A stretch of DNA of 41,864 nucleotides from Candidatus Zhuqueibacterota bacterium (GCA_016931935.1 JAFGDW010000227.1:1-41864); one strand, 5' to 3'. Counted from the stretch's first letter, positions 24,723-34,324 are shown. Notes: generated from the sequence alone by a model not told the origin. Numbers and translations are program-made.

Positions 24723-26684
24723 ATGAAATCCATATCCAATTTTCTTTTCACTCTCTTTTTTATTTTTATTCTTTTTCCTGATTCAACATTTGCTGAACTT
24801 CTTTGCCATTATCCTTTTAATGGCAATGCCGACGATGCAAGTTCGAATGGATTTAATGGAACGGTTAATGGTACCGTTATAGCAGAAGATCGGTTCGGCA
24901 AGAGTAATAATGCTTATTATTTTGATGGCGAAGATGATTACATTTCAATTGGCGACTATTCAGAATTGAAACCTAATTTTCCCTTTACCATTATTGCCTG
25001 GATTAACATCGAGTCTGGCGCTTATTATCCACCGATATTCTGTAATAATTATGTTGAAAATTACTATTATGGGGTTTTGTTAAATATTGTAAGTGATAAT
25101 CGATTGGCATTAAATATTGGAAATGGTGGTGAAGTCAGCGATGTAACACGAAATACCAAGCGAGGATCAACCTATTTGGAATATGATACCTGGTACCATG
25201 TAGCTGCTGTAGTCAATGGAATCAATGATATTGAACTATATGTAAATGGTGAAAATGATGGGGGTTCTTATTCCGGCGCAGCAACTGAAATGGTTTACAG
25301 CTCCGGTTCTGCATCAATTGGCCGTTCTGATGGTAGTCGAGATTCAGGTGGGGAGCACTATTTTAAAGGAAAAATCGATGAAGTTTTATTTTATGACAAT
25401 GCTTTCACAAGCGCACAAATAATGGATCATTACAAAGAAACTTCAAGATTAGGTTTGGTGTGCTATTTCCCATTTGATGGAAATTCAAATGATGCCAGTG
25501 GCAATGATTATCATGCATCAGGAAACGGAGCGACAGCAACTACTGACAGATTTGGAACAGAAAATAGTGCATATTATTTCAACGGTGCCGGTGAGTTTTT
25601 ATCGCTTGGTTCACAAATAGGATTGAAGCCCCAATTTCCGTTCTCGATTACGGCATGGATCAAAATGGAGAATGACGCGTACTATCCTCCAATTTTTCTA
25701 AACGATTATATTGAAAATCATTATTATGGAATGCTCTTTAATATTACGTCCGACGAAAAAAAGTTAACGATTGGTTTTGGTAACGGTGGTGAAGTTGGAG
25801 AAAACAGTCGAAATACGAAAACTGGAGAAACATCGCTTTCCGCCTGCACATGGTATCATGTTGCAGCAGTTGCTCGTGGTGTAAATGATATGGATCTCTA
25901 TGTGAATGGCCAAAACGATGGTGGCTCATATGCGGGAAATGCTACATCACTCGTATATGGCTCAGGTAATTCCAGAATTGGTATGTCTGATGGAAGTATG
26001 CACTCAGGTGGAGAACACTATTTTAAAGGCTCCATCGACGAACTTTATTTTTACGACTATGCTCTTTCCGGAGATCAAATCAATGCATATTACCAATCTA
26101 CGGCGCTTCCCGTTGAGTTGGTATCCTTTAACGCCGAACAGGTGGACAGCTACATCAATCTCACCTGGGCAACTGCATCCGAAACAAACAATATGGGATT
26201 TGAAATCCAGAAAAGCACGGATAACTCGACGTTTCGAACAATTGGCTTTGTGGAAGGAGCACTCACATCCGTCAATATGCACTCGTACTCGTTCATGGAT
26301 ACGGAATTGCCATCGGCAACATGTTATTATCGACTCAAACAAATTGATACCGATGGTACTTTTAAATATTCACTCACGGTTGAAGTCAGTGTTCGTGAAG
26401 TACCTCAATTGTTTGCACTGTATCAAAATTATCCCAATCCGTTTAATCCGCTGACAACCATTCGCTACGATATTCCGGTAGCAACGGATGTGATGGTTAC
26501 GATCTTCGACATTACCGGCAGGGAAGTTATCTGGCTTATCGATAGGTTTGAGACTGCCGGCAATCACCGGGTTTCATGGGATGCATGTGACCGTTATGGA
26601 AATCCGGTAAGTGGTGGACTGTATTTCTACCAATTGAAAGCAGGCGATTTTATGCAATTGCGAAAAATGATTCTATTACATTAG
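24723..26684 (+). CDS. Secreted protein with two LamG domains, FN3-like and sorting domains
   Basis: The 653-residue protein has a signal peptide of 24 residues (DSTFA), LamG-1 (about 25-235), LamG-2 (about 240-470), a FN3-like module common in sorted FCB proteins (LPVELVSFNAEQVD, LTWATASETNNMGFEIQKS, YYRLKQIDTDG) and a terminal sorting domain (YQNYPNPFNPLTTIRYDIP, WDACDRYGNPVSGGLYFY). GGAGA 7 nt upstream of the ATG at 24723 supports this start over an in-frame codon at 24675. The three LamG copies in the two adjacent genes share long stretches, so they arose by tandem duplication. Likely a cell-surface adhesin or glycan-binding protein. Confidence 0.87.
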   Translation: MKSISNFLFTLFFIFILFPDSTFAELLCHYPFNGNADDASSNGFNGTVNGTVIAEDRFGKSNNAYYFDGEDDYISIGDYSELKPNFPFTIIAWINIESGAYYPPIFCNNYVENYYYGVLLNIVSDNRLALNIGNGGEVSDVTRNTKRGSTYLEYDTWYHVAAVVNGINDIELYVNGENDGGSYSGAATEMVYSSGSASIGRSDGSRDSGGEHYFKGKIDEVLFYDNAFTSAQIMDHYKETSRLGLVCYFPFDGNSNDASGNDYHASGNGATATTDRFGTENSAYYFNGAGEFLSLGSQIGLKPQFPFSITAWIKMENDAYYPPIFLNDYIENHYYGMLFNITSDEKKLTIGFGNGGEVGENSRNTKTGETSLSACTWYHVAAVARGVNDMDLYVNGQNDGGSYAGNATSLVYGSGNSRIGMSDGSMHSGGEHYFKGSIDELYFYDYALSGDQINAYYQSTALPVELVSFNAEQVDSYINLTWATASETNNMGFEIQKSTDNSTFRTIGFVEGALTSVNMHSYSFMDTELPSATCYYRLKQIDTDGTFKYSLTVEVSVREVPQLFALYQNYPNPFNPLTTIRYDIPVATDVMVTIFDITGREVIWLIDRFETAGNHRVSWDACDRYGNPVSGGLYFYQLKAGDFMQLRKMILLH

Positions 26685-26714
26685 CGTGCCATAATAAAAT
26701 AAATACAGCAGTTG

Positions 26715-26745
26715 AAAATGGGGCGTTTACGAGCGTCCCATTTTT
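26715..26745 (+). terminator. Rho-independent terminator after LamG gene
   Basis: The 11-bp stem pairs AAAATGGGGCG (26715-26725) with CGTCCCATTTT (26734-26744), with one G-T wobble and an 8-nt loop, followed by T-rich sequence. It lies 30 nt past the stop codon. Confidence 0.85.
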
Positions 26746-26907
26746 CGTTATACGACAACTTACTCATTATCATGAGCAGAATTATTTACATTCTATTTTG
26801 TTTTGTCATGCCGGTCGCTTCTAAAAAAATTCCGAAACACAGAGTCAACAAATAAATTGCGATCCGCGACAACCTTATCATCCCCGCCCCGACGCCAATG
26901 AAATCAT

Positions 26908-26936
26908 TTGACTTTTAGAGCGAATTTAAGTATATT
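26908..26936 (+). promoter_or_regulatory. Sigma70-type promoter for SDR gene
   Basis: TTGACT, a 17-nt spacer and TATATT form a near-consensus promoter about 40 nt upstream of the ATG at 26977. It overlaps an upstream in-frame TTG, which argues that the TTG is not the translation start. Confidence 0.6.
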
Positions 26937-26976
26937 GTTCGAAATATTGAACATGAATGCTACCGGAGTGCTTACA

Positions 26977-27684
26977 ATGCAAATACAAGATAAAATCGCG
27001 CTTGTCACCGGCGCAAGTCGGGGTATCGGACGGGCGATGACGATTGCATTGGCGGAAGCCGGTGCTCACCTTGCGGTGACTGCGAGAAACGAATCATTGC
27101 TTGCTCAAACCGTCACAGAAATCCGATCATTCAAGCGAAATGCAATGACATATATCGGCGATATGCGTGATGAAACAGCTATTAAAACGCTGGTTCAACA
27201 AACGATCGACACGTTCGGCCGGCTCGATATACTTATAAATAACGCAGGCGTAGCCCATTTCAGCAATATTGCGGATATGAAGACAAGTGATTGGGATGAG
27301 ATGTTCAATCTCAATATGCGTGGCGTTTTTTTGCTTACCCGTGAATGTCTGCCCTACCTTCGGCACGGCGGAGAATCGGTGGTCGTAAACGTCGCATCGT
27401 TGGCGGGTAAAAATACGTTTATCGGCGGCGGAGGCTATACAGCAACCAAGCACGCATTACGAGCCTTCAGTCAATGCCTGATGTTGGAAGAGCGCAAACA
27501 TGGCGTTCGGATTTTATCTATCTGTCCGGGATCGGTCGCTACTAATTTTGGCGGAAAAGCGGAGGGCGACCAACGGGATTCCATCACGCAACCGGAAGAT
27601 GTGGCTGCCAGCGTGCTGCACATGATTCAACTGCCACAGCGGGCGATGGTCAGCGAAATTGATATTCGACCGACAAATCCATAG
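26977..27684 (+). CDS. Short-chain dehydrogenase/reductase (SDR)
   Basis: The 235-residue classical SDR has the NAD(P) loop TGASRGIGRA at about 12-21, NNAG, an active-site Ser in NVASLAG and YTATK (YxxxK). The C-terminal ICPGSVATNF motif is also typical. The substrate is unknown; the closest style is 3-oxoacyl-ACP reductase-like or sugar/alcohol dehydrogenases. CGGAG 8 nt upstream fixes the ATG at 26977 and matches the promoter upstream. It is monocistronic, since a 308-nt gap with a palindromic element follows. Confidence 0.88.
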   Translation: MQIQDKIALVTGASRGIGRAMTIALAEAGAHLAVTARNESLLAQTVTEIRSFKRNAMTYIGDMRDETAIKTLVQQTIDTFGRLDILINNAGVAHFSNIADMKTSDWDEMFNLNMRGVFLLTRECLPYLRHGGESVVVNVASLAGKNTFIGGGGYTATKHALRAFSQCLMLEERKHGVRILSICPGSVATNFGGKAEGDQRDSITQPEDVAASVLHMIQLPQRAMVSEIDIRPTNP

Positions 27685-27992
27685 CCTGATCAATTGAACA
27701 ATGATGATGTTGGAAGTGTTTAAAATGTATGTCTGAAATTGCCGATAATATAATTAAAACGGCCAAATTTTAACCATTTATTGGTATGCATCGCATTCGC
27801 TCGCAAGCTTTTAACTATTGGTTTTTTGCCAACAGCCAAAGGCCAATAGCGAATTTTAACGAAGCGAATGCAAAAGAAAATTACAGATGTTTAATTGTCT
27901 GCTGCGGGAATTACAATATGCCGCATTCATAAAATGCTTGTAACAATTTTTGTTTGTGCTCATTATCGCCATTACTTTTTTATGAGATCAAT
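27685..27992. other. Intergenic region with long palindromic element
   Basis: This 308-nt gap contains the imperfect palindrome at 27793-27861 described separately and otherwise AT-rich sequence. The sirtuin promoter must lie here but no clear box is visible. Confidence 0.5.
27793..27861. repeat. Imperfect long palindrome, type 2 element
   Basis: Outer arms GCATTCGCT (27793-27801) and AGCGAATGC (27853-27861) enclose inner arms CTATTGG (27815-27821) and CCAATAG (27843-27849). The loop contains AGCCAAAGGCCA, which also occurs, inverted, at about 37440-37452. It could act as a terminator-like structure or be a miniature mobile relic. Confidence 0.5.
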
Positions 27993-28727
27993 ATGTTTTC
28001 GGATTTGTTGATTGAACGACTTTTAAAAGCAACCTCGGTGGTTGTGCTCACCGGCGCCGGCATTTCCGCCGAGAGCGGTGTTCCGATTTTTCGTGGTGAA
28101 ACCGGATTGTGGAAAAAATTTCGTCCCGAGGAATTGGCCAATATCGATGCTTTTCTGCGGAATCCATCGCTCGTATGGGAATGGTACAATTATCGTAAAG
28201 ATCTTATACGCGAAGTCAACCCTAATCCCGGGCATGTTGCGTTGGTCGCGCTGGAAAATAAATATCCTGATTTTTTGCTGGTTACACAAAATGTCGACAA
28301 TCTGCATCGTGTCGCCGGGAGCCGGAATATTCGGGAATTGCATGGGAACATTATGCGGAACCGTTGCGTTGATTGTAATAGACAAATCGATCAGTCGGAA
28401 TTAACCGTCCCCACCGGCTCAGCGGTCCCCCGCTGTGAATGTGGCGGCCTTGTCCGCCCGGATGTAGTGTGGTTCGGCGAGGCGCTTCCCAACAAGGAAA
28501 TTCAGGATGCATTTACTGCCGCTCGTTCGTGTGATGTTTTTCTGGTTGTTGGCACCTCAGCGGTAGTACATCCGGCAGCGCAGTTGCCACTCGAGGCGAA
28601 AGAATATGGCGCCTATGTACTGGAAATAAATGTGGAACCGACGGTTATCTCCAACTATGTAAACGAATCAATTTTTGGTAAAGCAGGTACCATTTTACCT
28701 GCGCTGGTGAAACGGCTGGGATTATGA
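27993..28727 (+). CDS. cobB: NAD-dependent protein deacylase, class III sirtuin
   Basis: The 244-residue sirtuin has GAGISAESGVPIFRG (21-35), the catalytic TQNVDNLH (98-105) and His117 (ELHGN). Zinc Cys residues are C125, C128, C148 and C150. The YxxR motif at Y65-R68 (YNYR) marks class III sirtuins such as CobB and SIRT5, which prefer succinyl/malonyl lysines. The ATG at 27993 fits the usual N-terminus; a GTG 13 codons upstream adds an atypical leader. The stop overlaps the next ATG (ATGA), so it is co-translated with the TPR lipoprotein. The target proteins are unknown. Confidence 0.9.
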   Translation: MFSDLLIERLLKATSVVVLTGAGISAESGVPIFRGETGLWKKFRPEELANIDAFLRNPSLVWEWYNYRKDLIREVNPNPGHVALVALENKYPDFLLVTQNVDNLHRVAGSRNIRELHGNIMRNRCVDCNRQIDQSELTVPTGSAVPRCECGGLVRPDVVWFGEALPNKEIQDAFTAARSCDVFLVVGTSAVVHPAAQLPLEAKEYGAYVLEINVEPTVISNYVNESIFGKAGTILPALVKRLGL

Positions 28728-31003
28728 AACGACTCATCACTATCTTCACATTAATCGCATCCATGACATTGACAACCGGATGCGCCTACTACAACACATT
28801 TTTCAATACCAAAAAATTTTTTGATGAAGCTGAAAAGCAACGCGAGGATGATGAGAAACGTGAAGCGACCAAAAATCGCAACATCAGTGATCAGCAAACC
28901 CGTGAACAACAGCAGCAACAACATTCGATGGTATCCAGTAGCGCCAAACAGAAATACACTAAGGCGATTGAAAAAGCATCACGATTGCTTGAATTTTATC
29001 CCAATAGCAAATATGTGGATGATGCTCTACTAATTCTGGGGAAAAGTTTCTACTATCGCGATGAATCTCATAAAGCCAAGCGTAAATTTGAAGAACTCAT
29101 TAATAATTTTCCTCAGAGTGAATATGTACCTGAAGCGCGACTATGGCTCGGCAAAGTTCACATAGAACTTCGCGACTACAAAACCGCTGAAGAAAATTTC
29201 CGAGATATCCTGAACGGCGAATCCAAACGTGAAATCCGGGACGAAGCCCAATTCCTGCTCGGTGGCCTTTACTTGCATAAACAGGATTACTTCTCTGCAG
29301 CAAACGAATTTAAAATCGCCGCACAGAATGCGGAAGATAAAACCTTACGTTGCGAAGCTTACTACCAATTAGGTGAATGCGAGTTTGAACTAAAGGATTT
29401 TAAGGCGGCCGCTGACGCATATGAAAAATCAAAAAAATATTCCCAATCCATAGAAACCGAATATCGCGCTCAGTTTAATGCGGGCCTTGCATACAAAAAA
29501 TTGGGCCAATATGATACGGCCATCAACATTTTTACCGATTTACTTGGCGATTTTAATAACGAAGATAACTGGCCCGACTGCAAACTCGAAATTGCTGATT
29601 GTTTGTATAAGCAGGGAGACATAGACAACGCGATTGCCTGGTATATTTCCATCCCCGAAGAGCACGAAAAGGCCAACGATGCAAAAGCCAGGGCGTATTA
29701 TAACCTCGGCTATATCTTCCAATTCGACAAGGCTGACTTTGAGGAGGCAAAAAAATATTATGAAGAAGCCTCCAAACTTGTGGGACGCACAGAGTTTGGC
29801 GATATGACCAAAGCTCGGTTAAAAGCGATCGAATCCGTTCTTACCTTGCAAGCTGATATTGAAGAGCAATTAAAACGAATTTCACAGGGTGATTCGCTGG
29901 CTGCCGTAGCCGAAGAAGTAGAAATTCAACTGAAACACCACCAAATGGTCGACGAAATGATCCTTGACAATATGGTTGTGGATTCACTATGGTCGATGCT
30001 CGAAGATACGACACAAGAAAGGCTTGCCGATTCGTTGGAAGCAGAACGTCGGTTTGGAGAAAATCTATTCAAGGATAAACAAAAAATTGTAAAAAATTAT
30101 TTTCTCTATGACTCGCTGCTTGTGGATTCGTTAATGTATGAACACCAATTTTTGCTGACAAAAGCCGAACAAATTATCGAGGCGGAACGTAATAAGGCAA
30201 ATGTCAAATCAGGCAACGTGGGTACACCCGAAGAAGAATTGGTGAAGGACAGGTTGATGCTTGCTGAAATTTTCCTGTTCGATTTTGGTCAGCCTGATTC
30301 GGCTCTGGCAGAATATTTAGATGTAATCAAACGCGATTCACTTGAAACGAATATAGCAAAATCGTTGTATTCAATCGGCTACATTTATGAAAAATCACAT
30401 CGGGATACGGTTAAAGCCGACTCTGTCTATGACGAATTACTCACGCGTTTCCCTAAATCGAGCTATGCGGATCGTGTCCGTCAAAAACTTTCCATTCCCA
30501 TCAAAACGGAAGCGGACGAGAAGGCACATGAGGTGTTCATCGATGCGGAAAAGGCATATATGGATTCTGCCCGTTACGCTGATGCGCTGGCGAAATATGA
30601 AGAAATTGTCGAGCATTACCCCGAGTCACCCTACGCTACCAAATCGCTATATGCAATGGGCTGGATTTATGAAAAGAAGTTATCTGAAAATGATAAAGCG
30701 CTTGAAACCTATAGACAGTTAATAGAAAAATACCCGGAGACCAATTTCGCCAAAAATGTCAAGAAAAAAGTCGATGAGGTCGATAGAAAAGCGAATGAAA
30801 AAGATACCGATGTCGCGGGATCAGACACTACGTTAATGGCCGATACATCAATTAATGGCGAATCTGGTGAAGCATCCAAACAGGAGTACGAAATTAATGA
30901 TCTGATTCAAATGGATGACACAGCACTTCGTGAGTATTTAATCCGTGAAATGGAGAAAGATAATCCACGCTTACATAATCCGAGACGCATAATTGGTAAC
31001 TGA
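28724..31003 (+). CDS. TPR-repeat lipoprotein
   Basis: The 759-residue protein has a lipoprotein signal with lipobox LTTGC (Cys20), followed by YYNTFFNTKKFFDEAEK, a conserved-looking start in FCB tetratricopeptide lipoproteins. A Gln-rich linker comes next, then two sets of TPR/YbgF-BamD-like helices (about 75-380 and 500-690; FYPNSKYVDDALLILGKSFY, YPESPYATKSLYAMGWIYEK). A coiled, charged region lies between. It probably anchors to a membrane and scaffolds envelope or secretion complexes. A relation to the type IX lipoprotein SprE/PorW is conceivable but I cannot show it. It is joined to the sirtuin by ATGA overlap and to pyrK by 5 nt. Confidence 0.8.
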   Translation: MKRLITIFTLIASMTLTTGCAYYNTFFNTKKFFDEAEKQREDDEKREATKNRNISDQQTREQQQQQHSMVSSSAKQKYTKAIEKASRLLEFYPNSKYVDDALLILGKSFYYRDESHKAKRKFEELINNFPQSEYVPEARLWLGKVHIELRDYKTAEENFRDILNGESKREIRDEAQFLLGGLYLHKQDYFSAANEFKIAAQNAEDKTLRCEAYYQLGECEFELKDFKAAADAYEKSKKYSQSIETEYRAQFNAGLAYKKLGQYDTAINIFTDLLGDFNNEDNWPDCKLEIADCLYKQGDIDNAIAWYISIPEEHEKANDAKARAYYNLGYIFQFDKADFEEAKKYYEEASKLVGRTEFGDMTKARLKAIESVLTLQADIEEQLKRISQGDSLAAVAEEVEIQLKHHQMVDEMILDNMVVDSLWSMLEDTTQERLADSLEAERRFGENLFKDKQKIVKNYFLYDSLLVDSLMYEHQFLLTKAEQIIEAERNKANVKSGNVGTPEEELVKDRLMLAEIFLFDFGQPDSALAEYLDVIKRDSLETNIAKSLYSIGYIYEKSHRDTVKADSVYDELLTRFPKSSYADRVRQKLSIPIKTEADEKAHEVFIDAEKAYMDSARYADALAKYEEIVEHYPESPYATKSLYAMGWIYEKKLSENDKALETYRQLIEKYPETNFAKNVKKKVDEVDRKANEKDTDVAGSDTTLMADTSINGESGEASKQEYEINDLIQMDDTALREYLIREMEKDNPRLHNPRRIIGN

Positions 31004-31008
31004 ATTTT

Positions 31009-31830
31009 ATGAAAAAAACGATTCCCACGGACTCTTCGATTCACACTGGCGAAGTTCTTTTTAATAAAGAGGTCGCACCCGGGATCTGCCGGATGCGAAT
31101 TTTTCATGATGAAATCGCCCGGACATCATTACCTGGCCAGTTCATTAATATTCGTGTCAGCAATAATATGGAACCGTTCTGGCGGCGGCCGTTCAGCATA
31201 CATGCCACGCACGCCGATGAACACTGGTTTGATATTCTTTATCGCGTTATCGGTATCGGGACGCAAAAGTTAGCATTCGTAAAGTCAGGCGAAATCATCA
31301 ACTTTGTTGGTCCACTCGGTAATCACTTCATTGCAGATCCAGCTATCACCAAAACATCATTACTGGTCGGTGGCGGCCTGGGTATCGCCCCCATGGTCAT
31401 TTTAGCACACTATCTCATTCAACGAAATATTCACCCGATCGTTTTTTATGGCGTCCGCTCTCAATCAGAACTTTGTAGTTTACCCGATTTGCAGGCATTG
31501 ACCAGCGATATTTATATTGCCACTGAAGACGGTTCTGTAGGCCAAACAGGTTACATAACCGAATCGGTCGATGCTTTCCTCCGGCAACAGACACAATATA
31601 ATGAGCTCAACATATATGCTTGTGGTCCCAACCCCATGCTGGATCGATTGGGCCAAATCGCCGAATTGTACCATGTGCCCTGCCAGGTATCACTGGAAAC
31701 ACTGATGGGCTGCGGTATTGGCGCCTGTCTTGGCTGCGGAATGAAAACGCGCAACTCAGAGAAGCCGTACGTTTACGTTTGTAAGGAAGGACCGGTATTT
31801 CAAGCAGGGGAGATCGACTTCAGTGAATAA
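31009..31830 (+). CDS. pyrK: Dihydroorotate dehydrogenase B electron-transfer subunit
   Basis: The 273-residue flavo-iron-sulfur subunit has the FAD-binding RRPFSI (59-64), the NAD region LLVGGGLGIAPM, CGPNPML and a [2Fe-2S] cluster with Cys235, 240, 243 and 258 (C-x4-C-x2-C-x14-C), as in PyrK. It passes electrons from PyrD to NAD+ in pyrimidine synthesis. The stop overlaps the pyrD GTG start by 8 nt, which fits the heterotetrameric PyrDB/PyrK complex. Confidence 0.95.
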   Translation: MKKTIPTDSSIHTGEVLFNKEVAPGICRMRIFHDEIARTSLPGQFINIRVSNNMEPFWRRPFSIHATHADEHWFDILYRVIGIGTQKLAFVKSGEIINFVGPLGNHFIADPAITKTSLLVGGGLGIAPMVILAHYLIQRNIHPIVFYGVRSQSELCSLPDLQALTSDIYIATEDGSVGQTGYITESVDAFLRQQTQYNELNIYACGPNPMLDRLGQIAELYHVPCQVSLETLMGCGIGACLGCGMKTRNSEKPYVYVCKEGPVFQAGEIDFSE

Positions 31831-32734
31831 ATTGGCAGTAACGATTGGAAATTTAACACTCAAAAATCCGATATTAACCGCTTCCGGTACTTTTGGTTAT
31901 GGAAACGAATACGCGCCTTATTTCGATGTAAGCGCGCTTGGCGGACTCATCTCGAAAACCATAACACTGAATCCACGTGCGGGCAATGCATTCCCGCGCA
32001 TCGCCGAGACGCCATCCGGGATGTTAAATTCCATTGGCCTGGCAAATGTCGGAATCGATGCATTCATTAGCGAAAAAATGCCATATCTCAGGTCACTTGA
32101 TACGGTAAATATTGTTAACGTCGCGGGTTTCACAATTGATGAATACACGGAGGTCGTGCAGCGACTTGAAGATGTGGATGGAATCGATGGCTACGAAGTT
32201 AACATATCATGTCCGAACGTGAAAGAAGGTGGCGTGGCTTTTGGCAGCAATCCCAATATAACTGCTAAAATAACGGCGAATCTACGAACAATCACAACCC
32301 GTTGTTTGATCATGAAATTAACGCCAAATGTTACCCGAATCAGTGATATCGCCCGGGCTGCTGCCGATGCCGGCGCAGATTCGGTCTCGTTGATCAATAC
32401 ACTGGTGGGTATGGCGATCGATGTCCGTACGCGACGGCCCAAACTGGCAACGATTACCGGCGGACTTTCCGGGCCGGCAATTAAACCGGTGGCAATCGCC
32501 CGCGTGTATGAAGTGGCACAAGCAATTAGCCTGCCGATCATTGGAATTGGCGGCATCATGAACGCGGATGACGTGCTGGAGTTTATGATGGCGGGAGCAA
32601 CCGCGGTACAGGTGGGCACAGCCAATTTTATCGATCCGGATGTGTGCATGACCATCATCAATGATTTGCATAGCTATTGTGAACGGGAAGCCATTCAATC
32701 GGTTGGAGCTGTTATCGGAAGTATGATTATGTGA
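31823..32734 (+). CDS. pyrD: Dihydroorotate dehydrogenase B catalytic subunit
   Basis: The 303-residue class 1B enzyme oxidises dihydroorotate to orotate with FMN. The active-site Cys130 is in VNISCPN. Substrate residues include SGMLNSIGLAN (65-75), KLTPN, and the phosphate-binding part GIGGI plus GATAVQVGTA. It uses a GTG start with AGGGGAG 10 nt upstream and overlaps pyrK. The use of Cys rather than Ser as base, and the pyrK partner, separate it from class 2 enzymes. Confidence 0.95.
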   Translation: MNKLAVTIGNLTLKNPILTASGTFGYGNEYAPYFDVSALGGLISKTITLNPRAGNAFPRIAETPSGMLNSIGLANVGIDAFISEKMPYLRSLDTVNIVNVAGFTIDEYTEVVQRLEDVDGIDGYEVNISCPNVKEGGVAFGSNPNITAKITANLRTITTRCLIMKLTPNVTRISDIARAAADAGADSVSLINTLVGMAIDVRTRRPKLATITGGLSGPAIKPVAIARVYEVAQAISLPIIGIGGIMNADDVLEFMMAGATAVQVGTANFIDPDVCMTIINDLHSYCEREAIQSVGAVIGSMIM

Positions 32735-32898
32735 AATATATTCGCGCTTCGATGGGATGCTTACTATTTTTGGATCGTATATATTTTAACCATTTATTAA
32801 AAGCATTACATACTAGAGTCGCAGGTAGTATAAATAGCATTCATTTTAAACCCAATTCAGCAAAATTTTCAATAATGATTCAAGGAAAGGAGCATTGG

Positions 32899-33723
32899 TT
32901 GAACATTTCCAACCTGGGGCGGCGTGCGCTCGTCGCTTTGTTCGGTATCCCTCTGATTGTGAGTTGTCTCTACCTGGGAGGCTGGTTTCTTGTTGCATTG
33001 GTCCTAATTATCAACAGCGTATCACAATTTGAGTTTTATAAACTGGCAAAACTCAAGGCTGCTCATCCAATTCAGATACCAGCAATGATAATCGGGTTTT
33101 TCATCCCGATCCTTTTTTATCTGAAAGGGCTTCCCAGCCTCGCTCCGTATCTTGCTCTGACATTCGTAATCCTGTTTATCTTTGAATTGTTTCGTACCAG
33201 GCCAAACGCCCTGCTAAACGTTGCGACAACTGTCATGGGCATTATTTACCCCGTCGTATTTTTCAGTTTCTTCATATTGATTAGAGAATTTCCCAAAACA
33301 GCCGATATACCTTATGTAAACGGCGGCCTGTTTATTATTGCTTTTGTTGTGATAATCTGGATTTGTGATACTGCGGCCTACTTTGTTGGTCGAATGATTG
33401 GTAAACATAAACTGTACTATCGCATTAGTCCCAACAAAACCATAGAAGGGGCAATCGCCGGATTTATTGGTGCCATACTGACAGCATTGTTGTTTTTCTG
33501 GTTATTTCCGGAGGTTGTAACGCTCAAGCAAGCGCTTATTCTTGGCGCGGGGCTTGGTATTTTCTCACAACTTGGCGATCTGGTTGAATCCGCTTTCAAA
33601 CGCGATGCCGGAGTAAAAGACAGCTCGGCAATTCTGCCCGGTCACGGCGGATTCCTTGACCGATTTGATGCACCAATTATTTCAGCGCCATTAATCTATT
33701 TTTGTTTGACACTTTTCCACTAA
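32899..33723 (+). CDS. cdsA: Phosphatidate cytidylyltransferase
   Basis: The 274-residue membrane enzyme makes CDP-diacylglycerol from CTP and phosphatidate. It has about seven helices, the segment DTAAYFVGRMIGKHKL, ISPNKTIEGAIAG, and the CdsA signature around SQLGDLVESAFKRDAGVKDS followed by LPGHGGFLDRFDAP. A TTG at 32899 has AAGGAG at 32887-32892 with 6-nt spacing. An upstream in-frame GTG at 32731 (overlapping pyrD) would add 56 non-conserved residues and is rejected. The 164-nt gap after pyrD may contain a promoter. Confidence 0.92.
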   Translation: MNISNLGRRALVALFGIPLIVSCLYLGGWFLVALVLIINSVSQFEFYKLAKLKAAHPIQIPAMIIGFFIPILFYLKGLPSLAPYLALTFVILFIFELFRTRPNALLNVATTVMGIIYPVVFFSFFILIREFPKTADIPYVNGGLFIIAFVVIIWICDTAAYFVGRMIGKHKLYYRISPNKTIEGAIAGFIGAILTALLFFWLFPEVVTLKQALILGAGLGIFSQLGDLVESAFKRDAGVKDSSAILPGHGGFLDRFDAPIISAPLIYFCLTLFH

Positions 33724-33878
33724 ATTGTGAATAGTCATTGGGAGTTAGTTGCTAAAAATTCATTTAACAATGAACACCGAACGATTATTCACGTACAATA
33801 ACTACCCGATTTGTCAGAAATATCATCAGAGGCCCGATCCGCGTTGATTTCGGTTACAAACATCGCCAAGAAATTAAC

Positions 33879-33907
33879 TTGCTTTTGATGCTTTTTCTGA
33901 TTAAATT
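33879..33907 (+). promoter_or_regulatory. Putative promoter of small coiled-coil gene
   Basis: TTGCTT, 17 nt and TAAATT stand about 34 nt upstream of the ATG at 33941, followed by AAAGGAG with 6-nt spacing. Confidence 0.35.
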
Positions 33908-33940
33908 AAAACCACGAATCATAAAACAAAGGAGTGTATT

Positions 33941-34324
33941 ATGGGTTTCTGGGATGATTTTCAGCGTGTATTTAAAAAAGGTGTTACGGTAGTCGCTCAA
34001 AAGACGGATGAATACACCAAGATTGGAAAAATTAAAGTTGATATTATTGCTATTAAACGTGATATTGACAAACGAAAGACCGAGCTCGGTAACCAGGTTT
34101 ACCAGATGCTGGCAGTTGAGAAAAATACGAAAGTATCGACCGATGAAACTGTTAAAAATATCATTCAGACTGTAAGTGATTTGAATGCAAAGTTAGAACA
34201 GAAAAAAGTTGAGTTGGAAGCCGTACGCAAAGAGTATGGCGTTTCCCAGGATGAAGCAGCCAAACAAGATAGCGATATTGAAGATGCAGTTGTTGAAGAA
34301 GTAAAGGAAGAAGCCAAAGGTTAA
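33941..34324 (+). CDS. Small charged coiled-coil protein
   Basis: The 127-residue soluble protein begins MGFWDDFQRVFKKGVTVVAQ, an amphipathic helix, then a heptad-like region (about 45-100) rich in Lys/Glu, and ends in a strongly acidic tail (EDAVVEEVKEEAKG). I recall similar small proteins in FCB genomes but no named function. It has an excellent ribosome site (AAAGGAG) and its own terminator, so it is probably well expressed. A structural or membrane-associated stress role is a guess. Confidence 0.75.
   Translation: MGFWDDFQRVFKKGVTVVAQKTDEYTKIGKIKVDIIAIKRDIDKRKTELGNQVYQMLAVEKNTKVSTDETVKNIIQTVSDLNAKLEQKKVELEAVRKEYGVSQDEAAKQDSDIEDAVVEEVKEEAKG

Noticed and set aside
25906..26454. 182-codon frame inside the second LamG gene
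   Set aside because: Shadow frame over a clear multidomain protein; it contains no recognisable domain.
32191..32698. Antisense frames of 126-156 codons over pyrD
   Set aside because: pyrD is unambiguous on the other strand and these frames have no ribosome sites.
32731..32898. N-terminal extension of cdsA from a GTG overlapping pyrD
   Set aside because: It adds 56 residues not seen in CdsA, while a TTG at 32899 has a near-ideal ribosome site and yields the usual length.
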